This document shows positions 1 to 7,418 of a stretch of 16,651 nt of DNA, one piece after another. Origin of the DNA: an uncultured Allomuricauda sp. Lineage in GTDB: Bacteria; Bacteroidota; Bacteroidia; Flavobacteriales; Flavobacteriaceae. The DNA lies in contig CALDPL010000071.1 of NCBI GenBank assembly GCA_937911965.1, positions 1-16,651 on the forward strand, read 5' to 3'. The notes under the pieces are model-generated. The model did no database searches. It was given only the letters and a program-made list of their open reading frames with translations, and was not told where the DNA came from. The translations under genes and the position numbers were made by a program. Position 1 is the stretch's first letter, and each line of letters starts with the position of its first letter.

Positions 1-33
1 AGCGCCGGCACGGCTGATTCTCGAACGGAGTGA
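1..33 (+). CDS. C-terminal tail of an upstream gene (partial, unidentified)
   Basis: Frame 1 is open from the left edge and reads SAGTADSRTE followed by TGA at 31-33. It ends right where sufC begins (GTG codons at 30 and 36), which is the tight packing expected inside an operon. Only ten residues are visible, so the product cannot be named. In many Bacteroidota sufB lies directly upstream of sufC, sometimes with a small nuclease-like gene between them; the Ser/Gly/Thr-rich tail does not look like the end of SufB to me, but this is a guess. It could also be chance. Confidence 0.35.
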   Translation, partial: SAGTADSRTE

Positions 34-35
34 CA

Positions 36-794
36 GTGGCTGAACTTGAGATCAAAGACCTTCATGTGAGCGTTGAGGACAAGGAAATCCTCAAGGGAAT
101 AAACCTTCAGGTCAATGCCGGGGAGGTACACGCCATAATGGGACCCAACGGTTCCGGGAAGAGTACCTTGGCCGCGGTCATTGCCGGGAAGGAAGAATTT
201 GAAGTGGGTAAGGGAAGCATCTTCCTGGAAGGTGAGGACCTGGAGGACCTCTCCCCGGAGGATCGTGCCCACAAGGGAATCTTCCTGTCCTTTCAATATC
301 CGGTCGAAATCCCCGGGGTATCGGTGACCAACTTCGTCAGAACGGCCATCAACGAGTCCAGAAAGGCCAGGGGCCTGGAGGAAATGCCGGCCAATGAGAT
401 GTTGAAGTCGATCCGGGAAAAATCCGAACTCCTGGAAATCGATCGCAAGTTTCTTTCCCGTTCCCTGAACGAAGGGTTTTCAGGTGGGGAAAAGAAACGG
501 AACGAAATTTTCCAATTGGCCATGATGGAACCCAAATTGGCCATCTTGGACGAAACCGACTCCGGTCTGGACATCGATGCCCTGCGCATTGTGGCCAACG
601 GGGTGAACAAACTGCGATCCAAGGACAACGCCATCATCGTGATCACCCACTACCAACGTTTGTTGGAACATATAGTCCCGGATTATGTGCACGTGCTCCA
701 CGACGGCAAGATCGTGAAGTCGGGCGACAAGGACCTGGCCCTGGAACTGGAAGAAAAAGGATACGATTGGATCAAGCAGGAAAAGCTTGTTTGA
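36..794 (+). CDS. sufC: Fe-S cluster assembly ATPase SufC
   Basis: SufC is the cytosolic ABC-type ATPase that drives shape changes in the SufB-SufD scaffold during Fe-S cluster assembly. Counting from the GTG at 36 (252 residues, usual length about 250), I see the Walker A motif GPNGSGKST at 36-44, the Q-loop glutamine at 87, the signature FSGGEKKR at 148-155, the SufC-specific Walker B LDETDSGLD at 171-179 and the H-loop histidine at 205. There are no membrane segments. The SGGEKKR and DETDSGLD variants separate SufC from transporter ATPases. Two GTG codons are possible starts, 30 and 36; I prefer 36 because GGAG at 27-30 then has a 5-base spacer, whereas a start at 30 would overlap that motif. 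sufD follows after 33 bases. Confidence 0.97.
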   Translation: MAELEIKDLHVSVEDKEILKGINLQVNAGEVHAIMGPNGSGKSTLAAVIAGKEEFEVGKGSIFLEGEDLEDLSPEDRAHKGIFLSFQYPVEIPGVSVTNFVRTAINESRKARGLEEMPANEMLKSIREKSELLEIDRKFLSRSLNEGFSGGEKKRNEIFQLAMMEPKLAILDETDSGLDIDALRIVANGVNKLRSKDNAIIVITHYQRLLEHIVPDYVHVLHDGKIVKSGDKDLALELEEKGYDWIKQEKLV

Positions 795-827
795 ACCCGG
801 ATTCCCAATATTGGACACTGATAAAAG

Positions 828-2150
828 ATGGACATGGATTTAAAGGATAAATTGCTCTCATCATTTTTGGCTTTTGAAAACAACGTGGACCTGGAGGACC
901 CGGTACACGACATCCGTTCGCAGGCCATGAAGAATTTCGAGACAAAGGGCTTCCCCACCAAAAGGGAGGAGGCTTGGAAGTATACTTCCCTGGGCAATTT
1001 GCAGAAGGTGGATTTCAGCATCTTTCCCAAACAGGAAAGCAATCTGGAATACAAGGATATCAAAAAATACTTTCTCCACGAGATCGACACCTATAAAATT
1101 GTATTTGTCGACGGGGTCTACAGCTCCTATCTCTCGGAGACCACCCACGATGGAGTGGATATCTGTTTGATGAGCTCGGCCTTCAACAAGCCGATGTTCC
1201 GCCAGCAGATCGAGGTCTATTTCAACAAAGTGGCCTCCATGGATGATTCCTTGACGAGCTTGAACACGGCATTCAGCAAGGAAGGGGCCTATATCTACAT
1301 CCCCAAGCACAAGATGCCCAAAAAGCCCATCCAGATCTTGCATATTGCCACCGGCAATGAGGCCGCCCTGATGTTACAGCCCAGAAACCTGATCGTGGCC
1401 GAACAGAATGCCGAGGTACAGATCATCGAGCGGCACCAGAGCCTGACCGAAAACGAGGTGTTCACCAATTCGGTCACGGAAATATTCGCGGCCAAGGACG
1501 CCATTGTGGATTATTATAAAGTACAGAACGATGCCCCTACGGCATCCCTGGTGGACAACACCTATATCTCACAGCAGGACAGTTCGGTGGTGCGGGTGCA
1601 CACCTTTTCCTTTGGGGGCAAATTGACCAGGAACAACCTGAACTTTTACCAGAACGGAGAGCGTATCGATTCCACCCTGAAAGGGGTCACCATCCTGGGA
1701 GAGAACCAACATGTGGACCACCATACCCTGGTGCACCACAGACAACCCAATTGTGAGAGCCATCAGGATTACAAGGGCATCTTTGGGGGACGCTCCACAG
1801 GAGTGTTCAACGGGAAGATCATCGTGGATAGGCTGGCCCAGAAAACGGACGCCTTTCAACAGAACAACAACGTGCTTTGGAGCGAGAAGGCCACCATCAA
1901 TGCCAAGCCCCAATTGGAGATTTTCGCCGATGACGTGAAGTGTTCCCACGGCTGTACCATCGGACAATTGGACGACGAGGCCCTCTTTTATCTGAGGTCC
2001 AGGGGCATCCCCAAAAAGGAGGCCACCGCCCTTCTGATGTACGCCTTTGCCAACAATGTACTGGAGAGTGTGCGCATTCCCGAGCTCAAGGCCAGGATAA
2101 ACAAGATCATCGCCAGTAAATTGGAGGTCCGGGTGGGTTTTGAGATTTAG
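828..2150 (+). CDS. sufD: Fe-S cluster scaffold subunit SufD
   Basis: SufD pairs with SufB and two SufC subunits to form the SufBC2D scaffold on which Fe-S clusters are built. The protein has 440 residues, within the family's usual range. The N-terminal helical part (about 1-120) is followed by the SufBD beta-helix core. The core shows HVDHHTLVHH at 295-304, a GIFGGRSTGVFNGKI block near 317-331, QKTDAFQQNNN near 338-348, and the hallmark DDVKCSHGCTIGQLDDEAL near 368-386. Cys372 and His374 match the conserved Cys-x-His pair of the family, the histidine being the position implicated in iron or cluster binding in E. coli SufD. It is SufD rather than SufB because it is shorter and has the D-type N-terminal region. 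The ATG at 828 is followed by a second in-frame ATG at 834, and either could be used. Confidence 0.95.
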   Translation: MDMDLKDKLLSSFLAFENNVDLEDPVHDIRSQAMKNFETKGFPTKREEAWKYTSLGNLQKVDFSIFPKQESNLEYKDIKKYFLHEIDTYKIVFVDGVYSSYLSETTHDGVDICLMSSAFNKPMFRQQIEVYFNKVASMDDSLTSLNTAFSKEGAYIYIPKHKMPKKPIQILHIATGNEAALMLQPRNLIVAEQNAEVQIIERHQSLTENEVFTNSVTEIFAAKDAIVDYYKVQNDAPTASLVDNTYISQQDSSVVRVHTFSFGGKLTRNNLNFYQNGERIDSTLKGVTILGENQHVDHHTLVHHRQPNCESHQDYKGIFGGRSTGVFNGKIIVDRLAQKTDAFQQNNNVLWSEKATINAKPQLEIFADDVKCSHGCTIGQLDDEALFYLRSRGIPKKEATALLMYAFANNVLESVRIPELKARINKIIASKLEVRVGFEI

Positions 2151-2175
2151 TGCACATCCTTAGAAAGACAATGCC

Positions 2176-3402
2176 ATGCTGCAGACCACATTGGACATAG
2201 CCACCATACGCAAGGACTTTCCCATTCTTCAAAGAGAGGTCAATGGGCAGCCCTTGGTCTATTTCGACAATGCGGCGACCTCCCAGACCCCGGTGCAGGT
2301 CATCGATAAGATCGTGGACTACTATCGACGGTACAACGCCAACATCCACCGTGGGGTGCACAGCCTCTCCCAAGAGGCCACGGATGCCTATGAGGAGGCC
2401 CGGATCAAGATCCAAAAGCATTTTAACATTGCAAATGTCCAAGAGGTGATCTTTACCTCGGGCACCACCCACGGCATCAATCTTGTGGCCACCGGCTTTA
2501 CCGGCTTTTTGAAACCCGGGGACGAAATCCTGGTCTCGGCCATGGAGCACCATTCCAATATTGTGCCCTGGCAGATGCTCTGTGAGCGCAGCGGGGCCAC
2601 CCTTAAGGTCATTCCCATCAATCTGGAAGGGGAACTGATCATGGAGGCCTACCACCAATTGCTGTCCCCCCGGACCAAATTGGTGTTCTGCAACCATGTA
2701 TCCAACGCCCTGGGCACGGTCAACCCCATTGGGGAGATCATTGACGCCGCCCATGGTGTCGGTGCCGCCGTATTGATCGATGGGGCCCAGTCGGCCCCGC
2801 ATATCAAGGCCGACCTGCAAGAGCTCGATGTGGATTTCTACGTGGTTTCCGCCCATAAGATGTGCGGTCCCACCGGAGCGGGCATGCTCTATGGAAAAAA
2901 ACAATGGCTGGATAGGCTGCCGCCCTACCAGGGAGGAGGGGAAATGATCGCGGAAGTCACCTTTGAGAAGACCACCTATGCGGAGCTGCCCCACAAGTTT
3001 GAGGCCGGAACCCCCAATATCTGCGGGGGAATCGCCTTTGGTGCCGCCTTGGACTATATGAATGCAATAGGTTTTGATGCCATTGCGGCCTATGAAGGGG
3101 AACTGTTGCACTATGCCACCGATCGTTTGTTGGAAATCGAAGGCCTGAAAATCTATGGTACGGCCAAGGAAAAGACGGCCGTGATATCCTTTAATATCGA
3201 AGGGATCCATCCCTATGACATCGGTACCATCCTGGACAAATTGGGCATTGCCGTGAGGACCGGACACCACTGTGCCCAGCCCATCATGGATTTCTACCGG
3301 ATCCCGGGCACGGTAAGGGCAAGTTTCAGCTTTTACAATACCATGGAGGAGGTGGACCTTTTGGTCGAGGGGGTCAAAAAGGCCAAGAGCATGTTGGCCT
3401 AG
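2176..3402 (+). CDS. sufS: Cysteine desulfurase SufS
   Basis: SufS is a PLP-dependent group II cysteine desulfurase that removes sulfur from L-cysteine, leaving alanine, and passes the persulfide to SufE. The length is 408 residues, normal for the family. The PLP lysine is Lys228 in VVSAHKMCGPTGAG. His125 in AMEHHSNIVPW and Asp202-Gln205 in IDGAQS are the ring-stacking and cofactor-contacting residues. The catalytic cysteine is Cys366 in RTGHHCAQP, followed by the group II R-x-S/T-like ending PGTVRASFSFYNT. An ATG at 2171 lies out of frame; the ATG at 2176 gives the expected start (MLQTTLDIATIRKDFPIL). The gene follows sufD by 25 bases and lies upstream of its partner sufE, with a promoter in the 75-base gap. 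Confidence 0.97.
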   Translation: MLQTTLDIATIRKDFPILQREVNGQPLVYFDNAATSQTPVQVIDKIVDYYRRYNANIHRGVHSLSQEATDAYEEARIKIQKHFNIANVQEVIFTSGTTHGINLVATGFTGFLKPGDEILVSAMEHHSNIVPWQMLCERSGATLKVIPINLEGELIMEAYHQLLSPRTKLVFCNHVSNALGTVNPIGEIIDAAHGVGAAVLIDGAQSAPHIKADLQELDVDFYVVSAHKMCGPTGAGMLYGKKQWLDRLPPYQGGGEMIAEVTFEKTTYAELPHKFEAGTPNICGGIAFGAALDYMNAIGFDAIAAYEGELLHYATDRLLEIEGLKIYGTAKEKTAVISFNIEGIHPYDIGTILDKLGIAVRTGHHCAQPIMDFYRIPGTVRASFSFYNTMEEVDLLVEGVKKAKSMLA

Positions 3403-3433
3403 GGCCCATTTTCCGGATTCAAGGCCGAAAGTA

Positions 3434-3463
3434 TTGATATGCAGGTACCAAATTGTACTTTTG
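3434..3463 (+). promoter_or_regulatory. Internal promoter driving sufE-sufT-DUF2480
   Basis: A TTG at 3434-3436 is followed after 19 bases by TACTTTTG at 3456-3463, a full match to the Bacteroidota form TTG-N(17-23)-TAnnTTTG. Transcription would begin near 3470, giving a leader of about 8 bases before the ATG at 3478. It lies in the largest gap inside the SUF cluster. Confidence 0.65.
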
Positions 3464-3477
3464 CATAAAATTTGAAC

Positions 3478-3900
3478 ATGACAATACAAGAAATACAGGA
3501 AGGGATCATCGATGAATTCTCCATGTTCGACGACTGGATGCAGCGCTACGAGTATATGATCGAACTGGGAAAATCCCTGCCCCTGATAGAGGATCGGTAC
3601 AGGACGGACGACAACCTGATCAAAGGATGCCAGAGCAGGGTATGGGTGCATGCCGAGCTCGATGGGGATCGGTTGCGCTTCACCGCGGACAGCGACGCGA
3701 TCATCACCAAGGGGATCATCGCCATCCTGATCCGGGCCTTCGACAACCAAAGGCCCAGGGACATCATCGATGCGGACACTTCCTTTATAGATAAAATTGG
3801 GTTGAAGGAACATTTGTCCCCGACCCGGGCCAACGGATTGGTAAGTATGGTCAAGCAACTGAAACTGTATGCGGTGGCCTATCAGACACAATTAAATTAA
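3478..3900 (+). CDS. sufE: Cysteine desulfuration protein SufE
   Basis: SufE takes the persulfide from SufS, raises its activity and carries sulfur to the SufBC2D scaffold. The protein has 140 residues from the ATG at 3478, matching the family length. The sulfur-accepting cysteine is Cys51 in IKGCQSRVWV, and the fold-defining stretches MIELGKSLP (28-36), YRTDDNLIKGC (41-51) and the C-terminal LSPTRANGL block are present. A TTG at 3472 would add two residues, but the ATG at 3478 is preferred because the predicted transcription start lies only a few bases upstream of it. Its stop codon is five bases before the next gene, so sufE and sufT are surely co-transcribed. Confidence 0.96.
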   Translation: MTIQEIQEGIIDEFSMFDDWMQRYEYMIELGKSLPLIEDRYRTDDNLIKGCQSRVWVHAELDGDRLRFTADSDAIITKGIIAILIRAFDNQRPRDIIDADTSFIDKIGLKEHLSPTRANGLVSMVKQLKLYAVAYQTQLN

Positions 3901-3905
3901 AAGGC

Positions 3906-4235
3906 ATGAGTGAGGAAATTGTAATGGACACCCAGGAACTGGGTGAGAAGATAGTAAGGGTTTTGAAATCGATCTACGACCCGGAAATTCCCGTGGACAT
4001 CTATGAGCTTGGATTGATCTACGACGTATTCGTGAATGAGGAAAAGGACGTCAAGATCCTGATGACCCTGACTTCCCCCAACTGCCCGGTGGCGGAAAGC
4101 CTGCCGATGGAAGTGGAGGAAAAGGTAAAGTCCATCGATGAACTCCAGGATGTGGAGGTGGAACTCACCTTTGACCCTCCCTGGTCCCAGGATCTTATGA
4201 GTGAAGAGGCCAAGTTGGAACTCGGATTTCTGTAA
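3906..4235 (+). CDS. sufT: SufT-type MIP18 (DUF59) Fe-S assembly protein
   Basis: The protein belongs to the MIP18/DUF59 family and looks like the SUF-linked SufT type, which in other bacteria helps mature or deliver Fe-S clusters to target proteins. At 109 residues it is a single-domain protein. Seen in the sequence are DPEIPVDIYELGLIY at 25-39, the block LTSPNCPVAE (55-64) with the conserved cysteine Cys60, and FDPPW at 89-93 near the C-terminus. The start ATG follows sufE by only five bases. Its position between sufE and DUF2480 inside a SUF operon supports a role in cluster assembly rather than in the phenylacetate oxygenase pathway, where a related DUF59 protein (PaaD) occurs. Confidence 0.9.
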   Translation: MSEEIVMDTQELGEKIVRVLKSIYDPEIPVDIYELGLIYDVFVNEEKDVKILMTLTSPNCPVAESLPMEVEEKVKSIDELQDVEVELTFDPPWSQDLMSEEAKLELGFL

Positions 4236-4266
4236 TTTGGTGAACCACTGATCCCTTATTATACGT

Positions 4267-4773
4267 ATGGAAGGTGAAATTGTAAACAGGGTGGCCAAGA
4301 GCCCATTGATCACTTTTGATCTGGAGGACCACTACCCCAAGGGGGAACGAAAACTGCTCGATATTGCACAATGGTTGTACGAGGGCCTTATCCTCAGGGA
4401 AAAGGAATTCAGGACCCAGGTGGACCTGCACAATTGGAGCGACTACGAGGACAGCTATGTGGCCCTGTACTGTTCCACGGATGCCATAGTCCCCGCATGG
4501 GCCTTTATGTTGGTCGCCTCCCGTTTGGCCCCCCATGCCAGGAAAGTCCATATCGGCAGTCTGAACGAACTGGAAACCGCCCTGTACCAGGACATCCTCA
4601 ACGATCTGGATGTCTCTCCCTTTATCGACAAACCGGTGATCATCAAAGGCTGTTCCCACAGACCGGTCCCCGAAAACGCCTATATCATGGCCTTGGCCAA
4701 AATCCAAAAGGTCGCCAAAAACGTGATGTACGGGGAGGCCTGTTCCTCCGTGCCCCTCTATCGGAAAAAATGA
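4267..4773 (+). CDS. DUF2480 family protein of unknown function
   Basis: This 168-residue soluble protein matches what I know of DUF2480, a family seen mainly in Bacteroidota and commonly beside SUF genes. No catalytic function is established. It has no signal peptide and no membrane segment. Visible features are the N-terminal VNRVAKSPLITFDLEDHYP, a central VALYCSTDAIVPAWAFMLVASRLAP stretch (about 66-89), and a C-terminal IKGCSHRPVPENAY (about 126-139) with Cys68, Cys129 and a late cysteine in EACSSVP. The cysteines and histidine could bind metal, but this is inference. The gene follows sufT by 31 bases and is the last gene of the SUF transcript, before a separately promoted gene. A role in Fe-S metabolism is suggested only by position. 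Confidence 0.85.
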   Translation: MEGEIVNRVAKSPLITFDLEDHYPKGERKLLDIAQWLYEGLILREKEFRTQVDLHNWSDYEDSYVALYCSTDAIVPAWAFMLVASRLAPHARKVHIGSLNELETALYQDILNDLDVSPFIDKPVIIKGCSHRPVPENAYIMALAKIQKVAKNVMYGEACSSVPLYRKK

Positions 4774-4835
4774 TCGACACTAAAATTCATGGTCCCTGGG
4801 CAACATGATTCCGGACCCGGCGGAACCCATTCCCA

Positions 4836-4870
4836 TTTGTACTTATAAAACATGACTTTTCTTACTTTTG
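4836..4870 (+). promoter_or_regulatory. Promoter of the DUF3078 gene
   Basis: TTTG at 4836-4839 and TACTTTTG at 4863-4870, 23 bases apart, form a Bacteroidota-type promoter; the -7 element is a perfect TAnnTTTG, while the spacing is at the long end of the range. Initiation near 4877 would leave about 14 bases before the ATG at 4891 and rules out a coding start at the in-frame ATG at 4852. Confidence 0.6.
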
Positions 4871-4890
4871 CAGTTCGAACAGTAAACACT

Positions 4891-5829
4891 ATGACCATGA
4901 AAAGAATTTTCAGTATTGCCCTCTTCTGTCTTGCACTGTCCCCCGCCATGGCACAGACCGAAGCGGAGATCAAAGCCGAAATGGCCCCAAAGAAAGACTC
5001 CATAGCCGCCATACAGTCCCGGGTCAATGCCCTACAGTCCCAACTCGATGCCCTTCCGGGATGGAAGATCGGTGCCTTCGGGACCATTGGGGGGAGCATT
5101 TCCCAGTTTGACAATTGGTTTGCCCAGGGCATTCCCAACAATTCCTCCGGGAATATCGGCTTTACGGTAAACGCCTTTGCCAACCTGCAGGAAGAAAAGT
5201 TCTTTTGGAGAAACTCGGGCAATTTGAACCTGGCCTGGGTAAAATTGGACGACAAGGACGATCCGGACGATGAGGAGGGCTTCAGGGAGGCCACCGATGT
5301 CTTTACCCTCAATTCCCTTTACGGAAGAAAATTGAGCGAGAAATTTGCCATTTCCGCCATGGCCGAATATCGGACCACCCTTTTGAGCAACTTCAACGAT
5401 CCCGGCTATTTGGACCTTGGGGTGGGAGCCACCTGGACCCCGATCACAAATTTGGTGGTGGTGATCCATCCCCTGAACTACAACTTTGTATTCAGCAAGG
5501 AGGACAATATCTTTGAATCCTCCATGGGGGCCAAGATCATGGCCGATTACACCCGACAGATCGGGGCCATAAGCTTTAAGACCAACCTATCCATGTTCCA
5601 AAGTTACAAGAGCGGCGACCTGAGCAACTGGACCTGGACCAATTCCTTTGGCTATACCCTTTGGAAAATGATCGGGGTCGGATTTGATTTTGGCTTGAGA
5701 AGCAACAAACAGGAGACCCTGAACTACGTGATGAACCAGGCACCCACCCCGGACCCTACGGCCACCTTTGACAGCATAGACAACAAGCTGCAGACCTATT
5801 GGACCTTGGGATTGAGTTATAAATTCTAG
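4891..5829 (+). CDS. DUF3078 family predicted outer-membrane beta-barrel protein
   Basis: This is a DUF3078-type protein of Bacteroidota, with no proven function. From the ATG at 4891 it has 312 residues; another ATG at 4897 is just as likely (MKRIFSIALF). The N-terminus is a clear signal peptide, a lysine-arginine pair then a hydrophobic core ending AMA-Q near residue 21-22. A short charged, heptad-like stretch follows (about 25-50). The rest is made of alternating polar/hydrophobic strands with many aromatic residues, and the chain ends in YWTLGLSYKF, with the terminal phenylalanine typical of outer-membrane barrels. It has its own promoter and ends at a strong terminator, so it forms a single-gene unit after the SUF operon. 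Whether it moves an iron or sulfur compound is unknown. Confidence 0.85.
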   Translation: MTMKRIFSIALFCLALSPAMAQTEAEIKAEMAPKKDSIAAIQSRVNALQSQLDALPGWKIGAFGTIGGSISQFDNWFAQGIPNNSSGNIGFTVNAFANLQEEKFFWRNSGNLNLAWVKLDDKDDPDDEEGFREATDVFTLNSLYGRKLSEKFAISAMAEYRTTLLSNFNDPGYLDLGVGATWTPITNLVVVIHPLNYNFVFSKEDNIFESSMGAKIMADYTRQIGAISFKTNLSMFQSYKSGDLSNWTWTNSFGYTLWKMIGVGFDFGLRSNKQETLNYVMNQAPTPDPTATFDSIDNKLQTYWTLGLSYKF

Positions 5830-5862
5830 GAAAGGGAACTTTTTCGACCGTACAAACAATCA

Positions 5863-5888
5863 AAAAGCCTCCTGAAACGGAGGCTTTT
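5863..5888. terminator. Bidirectional intrinsic terminator between DUF3078 gene and hflX
   Basis: AAAAGCCTCC at 5863-5872 pairs perfectly with GGAGGCTTTT at 5879-5888 around a six-base loop, TGAAAC. The stem has T runs on both strands, so it can end the DUF3078 transcript (stop codon 34 bases upstream) and the hflX transcript from the other side. Confidence 0.9.
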
Positions 5889-5919
5889 AAGATTGGGGTA
5901 AAATATGATTTTGGCGTTT

Positions 5920-6005
5920 TTAAGACCATGGTCAAAGTAGGTTAAGATCCCGAAGATCCGAGTATGACACTATATGACTTAAAAACATGATGAAAGTAGT
6001 TTAAG
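5920..6005. repeat. Imperfect direct repeat, two 27-base copies 59 bases apart
   Basis: The segments 5920-5946 and 5979-6005 align without gaps with 22 of 27 identities; the core CATGnTnAAAGTAGnTTAAG (5927-5946 and 5986-6005) is 17 of 20 identical. They lie in the 280-base non-coding stretch (5830-6109) between the DUF3078 gene and hflX, downstream of the terminator. I see no ORF or RNA gene here and cannot say what the repeat does; it may be a decayed family repeat. Confidence 0.5.
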
Positions 6006-6109
6006 CGTTGCAATCCCCTAAAAAATTGTTGTGAACTGCCCGAAAGTTGTGGTAAAGGGAAGTCGGGATCCCCGTTGGTCGTTAAAAATGTGCCCTTTGT
6101 CCGCGAGTC

Positions 6110-7321
6110 TCAATACTCGTCCAAATGCTCCGGGTACAGAAAATCGTTATAGGGAAAGCGGGTAACGTGAATGTCCCGTACGGCGTCGTACAGGCGTTTC
6201 CTGAATTCCTCTATATTTTCCTTGTTCAGGGCCGAGATGAAAACGGCCCTGTCCCCGATTTTGTTGTACCAGGTTTTCCTCCATTCCTCCAGGCTGAAAT
6301 GGGCCGGGGACCGCTCGGTGGCCAGGTCGTCCTCGTCCAGGGGTTCCGGCCGGTATCGATCGATTTTGTTGAACACCATGACAGTTTGTTTCCCCCCGCA
6401 GTCGATCTCGTCGAGAATCTGGTTCACCGCGGCGATGTGTTCCTCAAAATTGGGATGGGAGATGTCCACCACATGCAACAACAGATCGGCCTCCCGAACC
6501 TCGTCCAAGGTACTTTTGAAGCTTTCCACCAACTGGGTGGGCAATTTTCGGATAAAGCCCACCGTGTCCCCCAAGAGAAAGGGCAGGTTTCCGATGACCA
6601 CTTTCCGTATGGTGGTGTCCAGGGTGGCGAACAGCTTGTTCTCCGCAAAGACTTCACTCTTGCTTATCAGGTTCATCAAGGTGGACTTCCCCACGTTGGT
6701 GTAGCCGACCAGTGCCACCCGTACCAGGGCCCCACGGTTCCCCCTTTGGGTCTCCATTTGTCGGTCGATCTTTCCGAGTTTCTTTTTCAAGAGCGCAATA
6801 CGGTCGCGCACGATCCTACGGTCGGTTTCGATTTCCCTTTCCCCGGGCCCCCGCATCCCGATTCCCCCGCGTTGGCGTTCCAAGTGGGTCCACAGCCCGG
6901 TCAAGCGGGGCAAGAGGTACTCGTATTGGGCCAGTTCCACTTGGGTGCGGGCATAACTGGTCTTGGCCCGTTGGGCAAAAATATCCAGGATGAGTCCGGT
7001 ACGGTCCAGGACCTTGCAGCGCAAGATCTTTTCGATATTGTGCTGTTGGGCCGGACTTAGCTCGTCATCAAAAATCACGGAGCCTATTTCATTTTCACTT
7101 ACAAATTGCTCCACTTCCTCCATCTTTCCGCTCCCGATATAGGTCTTTGGATTGGGGAGCTCCACCCGTTGTACGAACCGCTTTTGGACTTCCCCTCCGG
7201 CCGTGTAGGTTAAAAACTCCAACTCGTCCAAATATTCCTTGACCTTGGTCTCATCCTGCGATTGGTTGATGACCCCGATCAAAACGGTTTTTTCATATTC
7301 AAAAGTGTCGCGTTCCAGCAT
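6110..7321 (-). CDS. hflX: Ribosome-associated GTPase HflX
   Basis: HflX is a GTPase (and in some species an ATPase) that binds the large ribosomal subunit and splits stalled or stressed ribosomes. The protein has 403 residues. The N-terminal HflX domain (about 10-195) contains YIGSGK at 61-66 and the conserved GGIGMRGPGE at 152-161, followed by a coiled-coil-like helix (about 165-195). The G domain has G1 GYTNVGKST at 206-214, DTT in switch I at 235-237, G3 DTVG at 252-255, G4 NKID at 318-321 and G5 SAL at 363-365. There is no membrane segment, so it is cytosolic. It stands alone on the - strand, divergent from the nuclease-family gene. The ATG at 7321 is a good start just below a -7 element. 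Confidence 0.97.
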   Translation of the reverse strand: MLERDTFEYEKTVLIGVINQSQDETKVKEYLDELEFLTYTAGGEVQKRFVQRVELPNPKTYIGSGKMEEVEQFVSENEIGSVIFDDELSPAQQHNIEKILRCKVLDRTGLILDIFAQRAKTSYARTQVELAQYEYLLPRLTGLWTHLERQRGGIGMRGPGEREIETDRRIVRDRIALLKKKLGKIDRQMETQRGNRGALVRVALVGYTNVGKSTLMNLISKSEVFAENKLFATLDTTIRKVVIGNLPFLLGDTVGFIRKLPTQLVESFKSTLDEVREADLLLHVVDISHPNFEEHIAAVNQILDEIDCGGKQTVMVFNKIDRYRPEPLDEDDLATERSPAHFSLEEWRKTWYNKIGDRAVFISALNKENIEEFRKRLYDAVRDIHVTRFPYNDFLYPEHLDEY

Positions 7322-7338
7322 GCAATGGGTTTAGGGTG

Positions 7339-7346
7339 CAAATCTA
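7339..7346 (-). promoter_or_regulatory. -7 element of the hflX promoter
   Basis: On the - strand TAGATTTG matches TAnnTTTG and lies 17 bases before the hflX ATG. I do not find a convincing TTG element at the right distance upstream, so this rests on the -7 box alone. Confidence 0.4.
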
Positions 7347-7371
7347 CAAATGTTTTGGCTGTCATTTTTTG

Positions 7372-7378
7372 TACTTTG
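7372..7378 (+). promoter_or_regulatory. Possible -7 element of the nuclease-family gene
   Basis: TACTTTG, one base short of TAnnTTTG, lies about 40 bases before the first possible start of the gene, in the 97-base divergent gap from hflX. No properly spaced TTG is seen, so support is weak. Confidence 0.3.
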
Positions 7379-7418
7379 GCCATTGAAGCAGTAAAAACCC
7401 GATAAAGAACAAGGAGCA

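Noticed and set aside
2107..3891. 594-codon open frame on the - strand across sufS and sufE
   Set aside because: It is antisense to two clear, motif-complete genes, reads as low-complexity Gly/Asp/His/Gln-rich protein without family motifs, and reflects the codon use of the true genes.
4371..4808. 145-codon + frame overlapping the DUF2480 gene
   Set aside because: It is a frame-shifted shadow of DUF2480, rich in Arg, Gly and Pro, with no start context or family features.
4852..4890. In-frame ATG at 4852 as the start of the DUF3078 protein
   Set aside because: It lies before the -7 box at 4863-4870 and would hide the signal peptide behind 13 extra residues.
6125..7060. 311-codon open frame on the + strand inside hflX
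   Set aside because: It is antisense to hflX, which has every GTPase motif. The translation is rich in Gly, Pro, Val and Gln with no recognisable domain.
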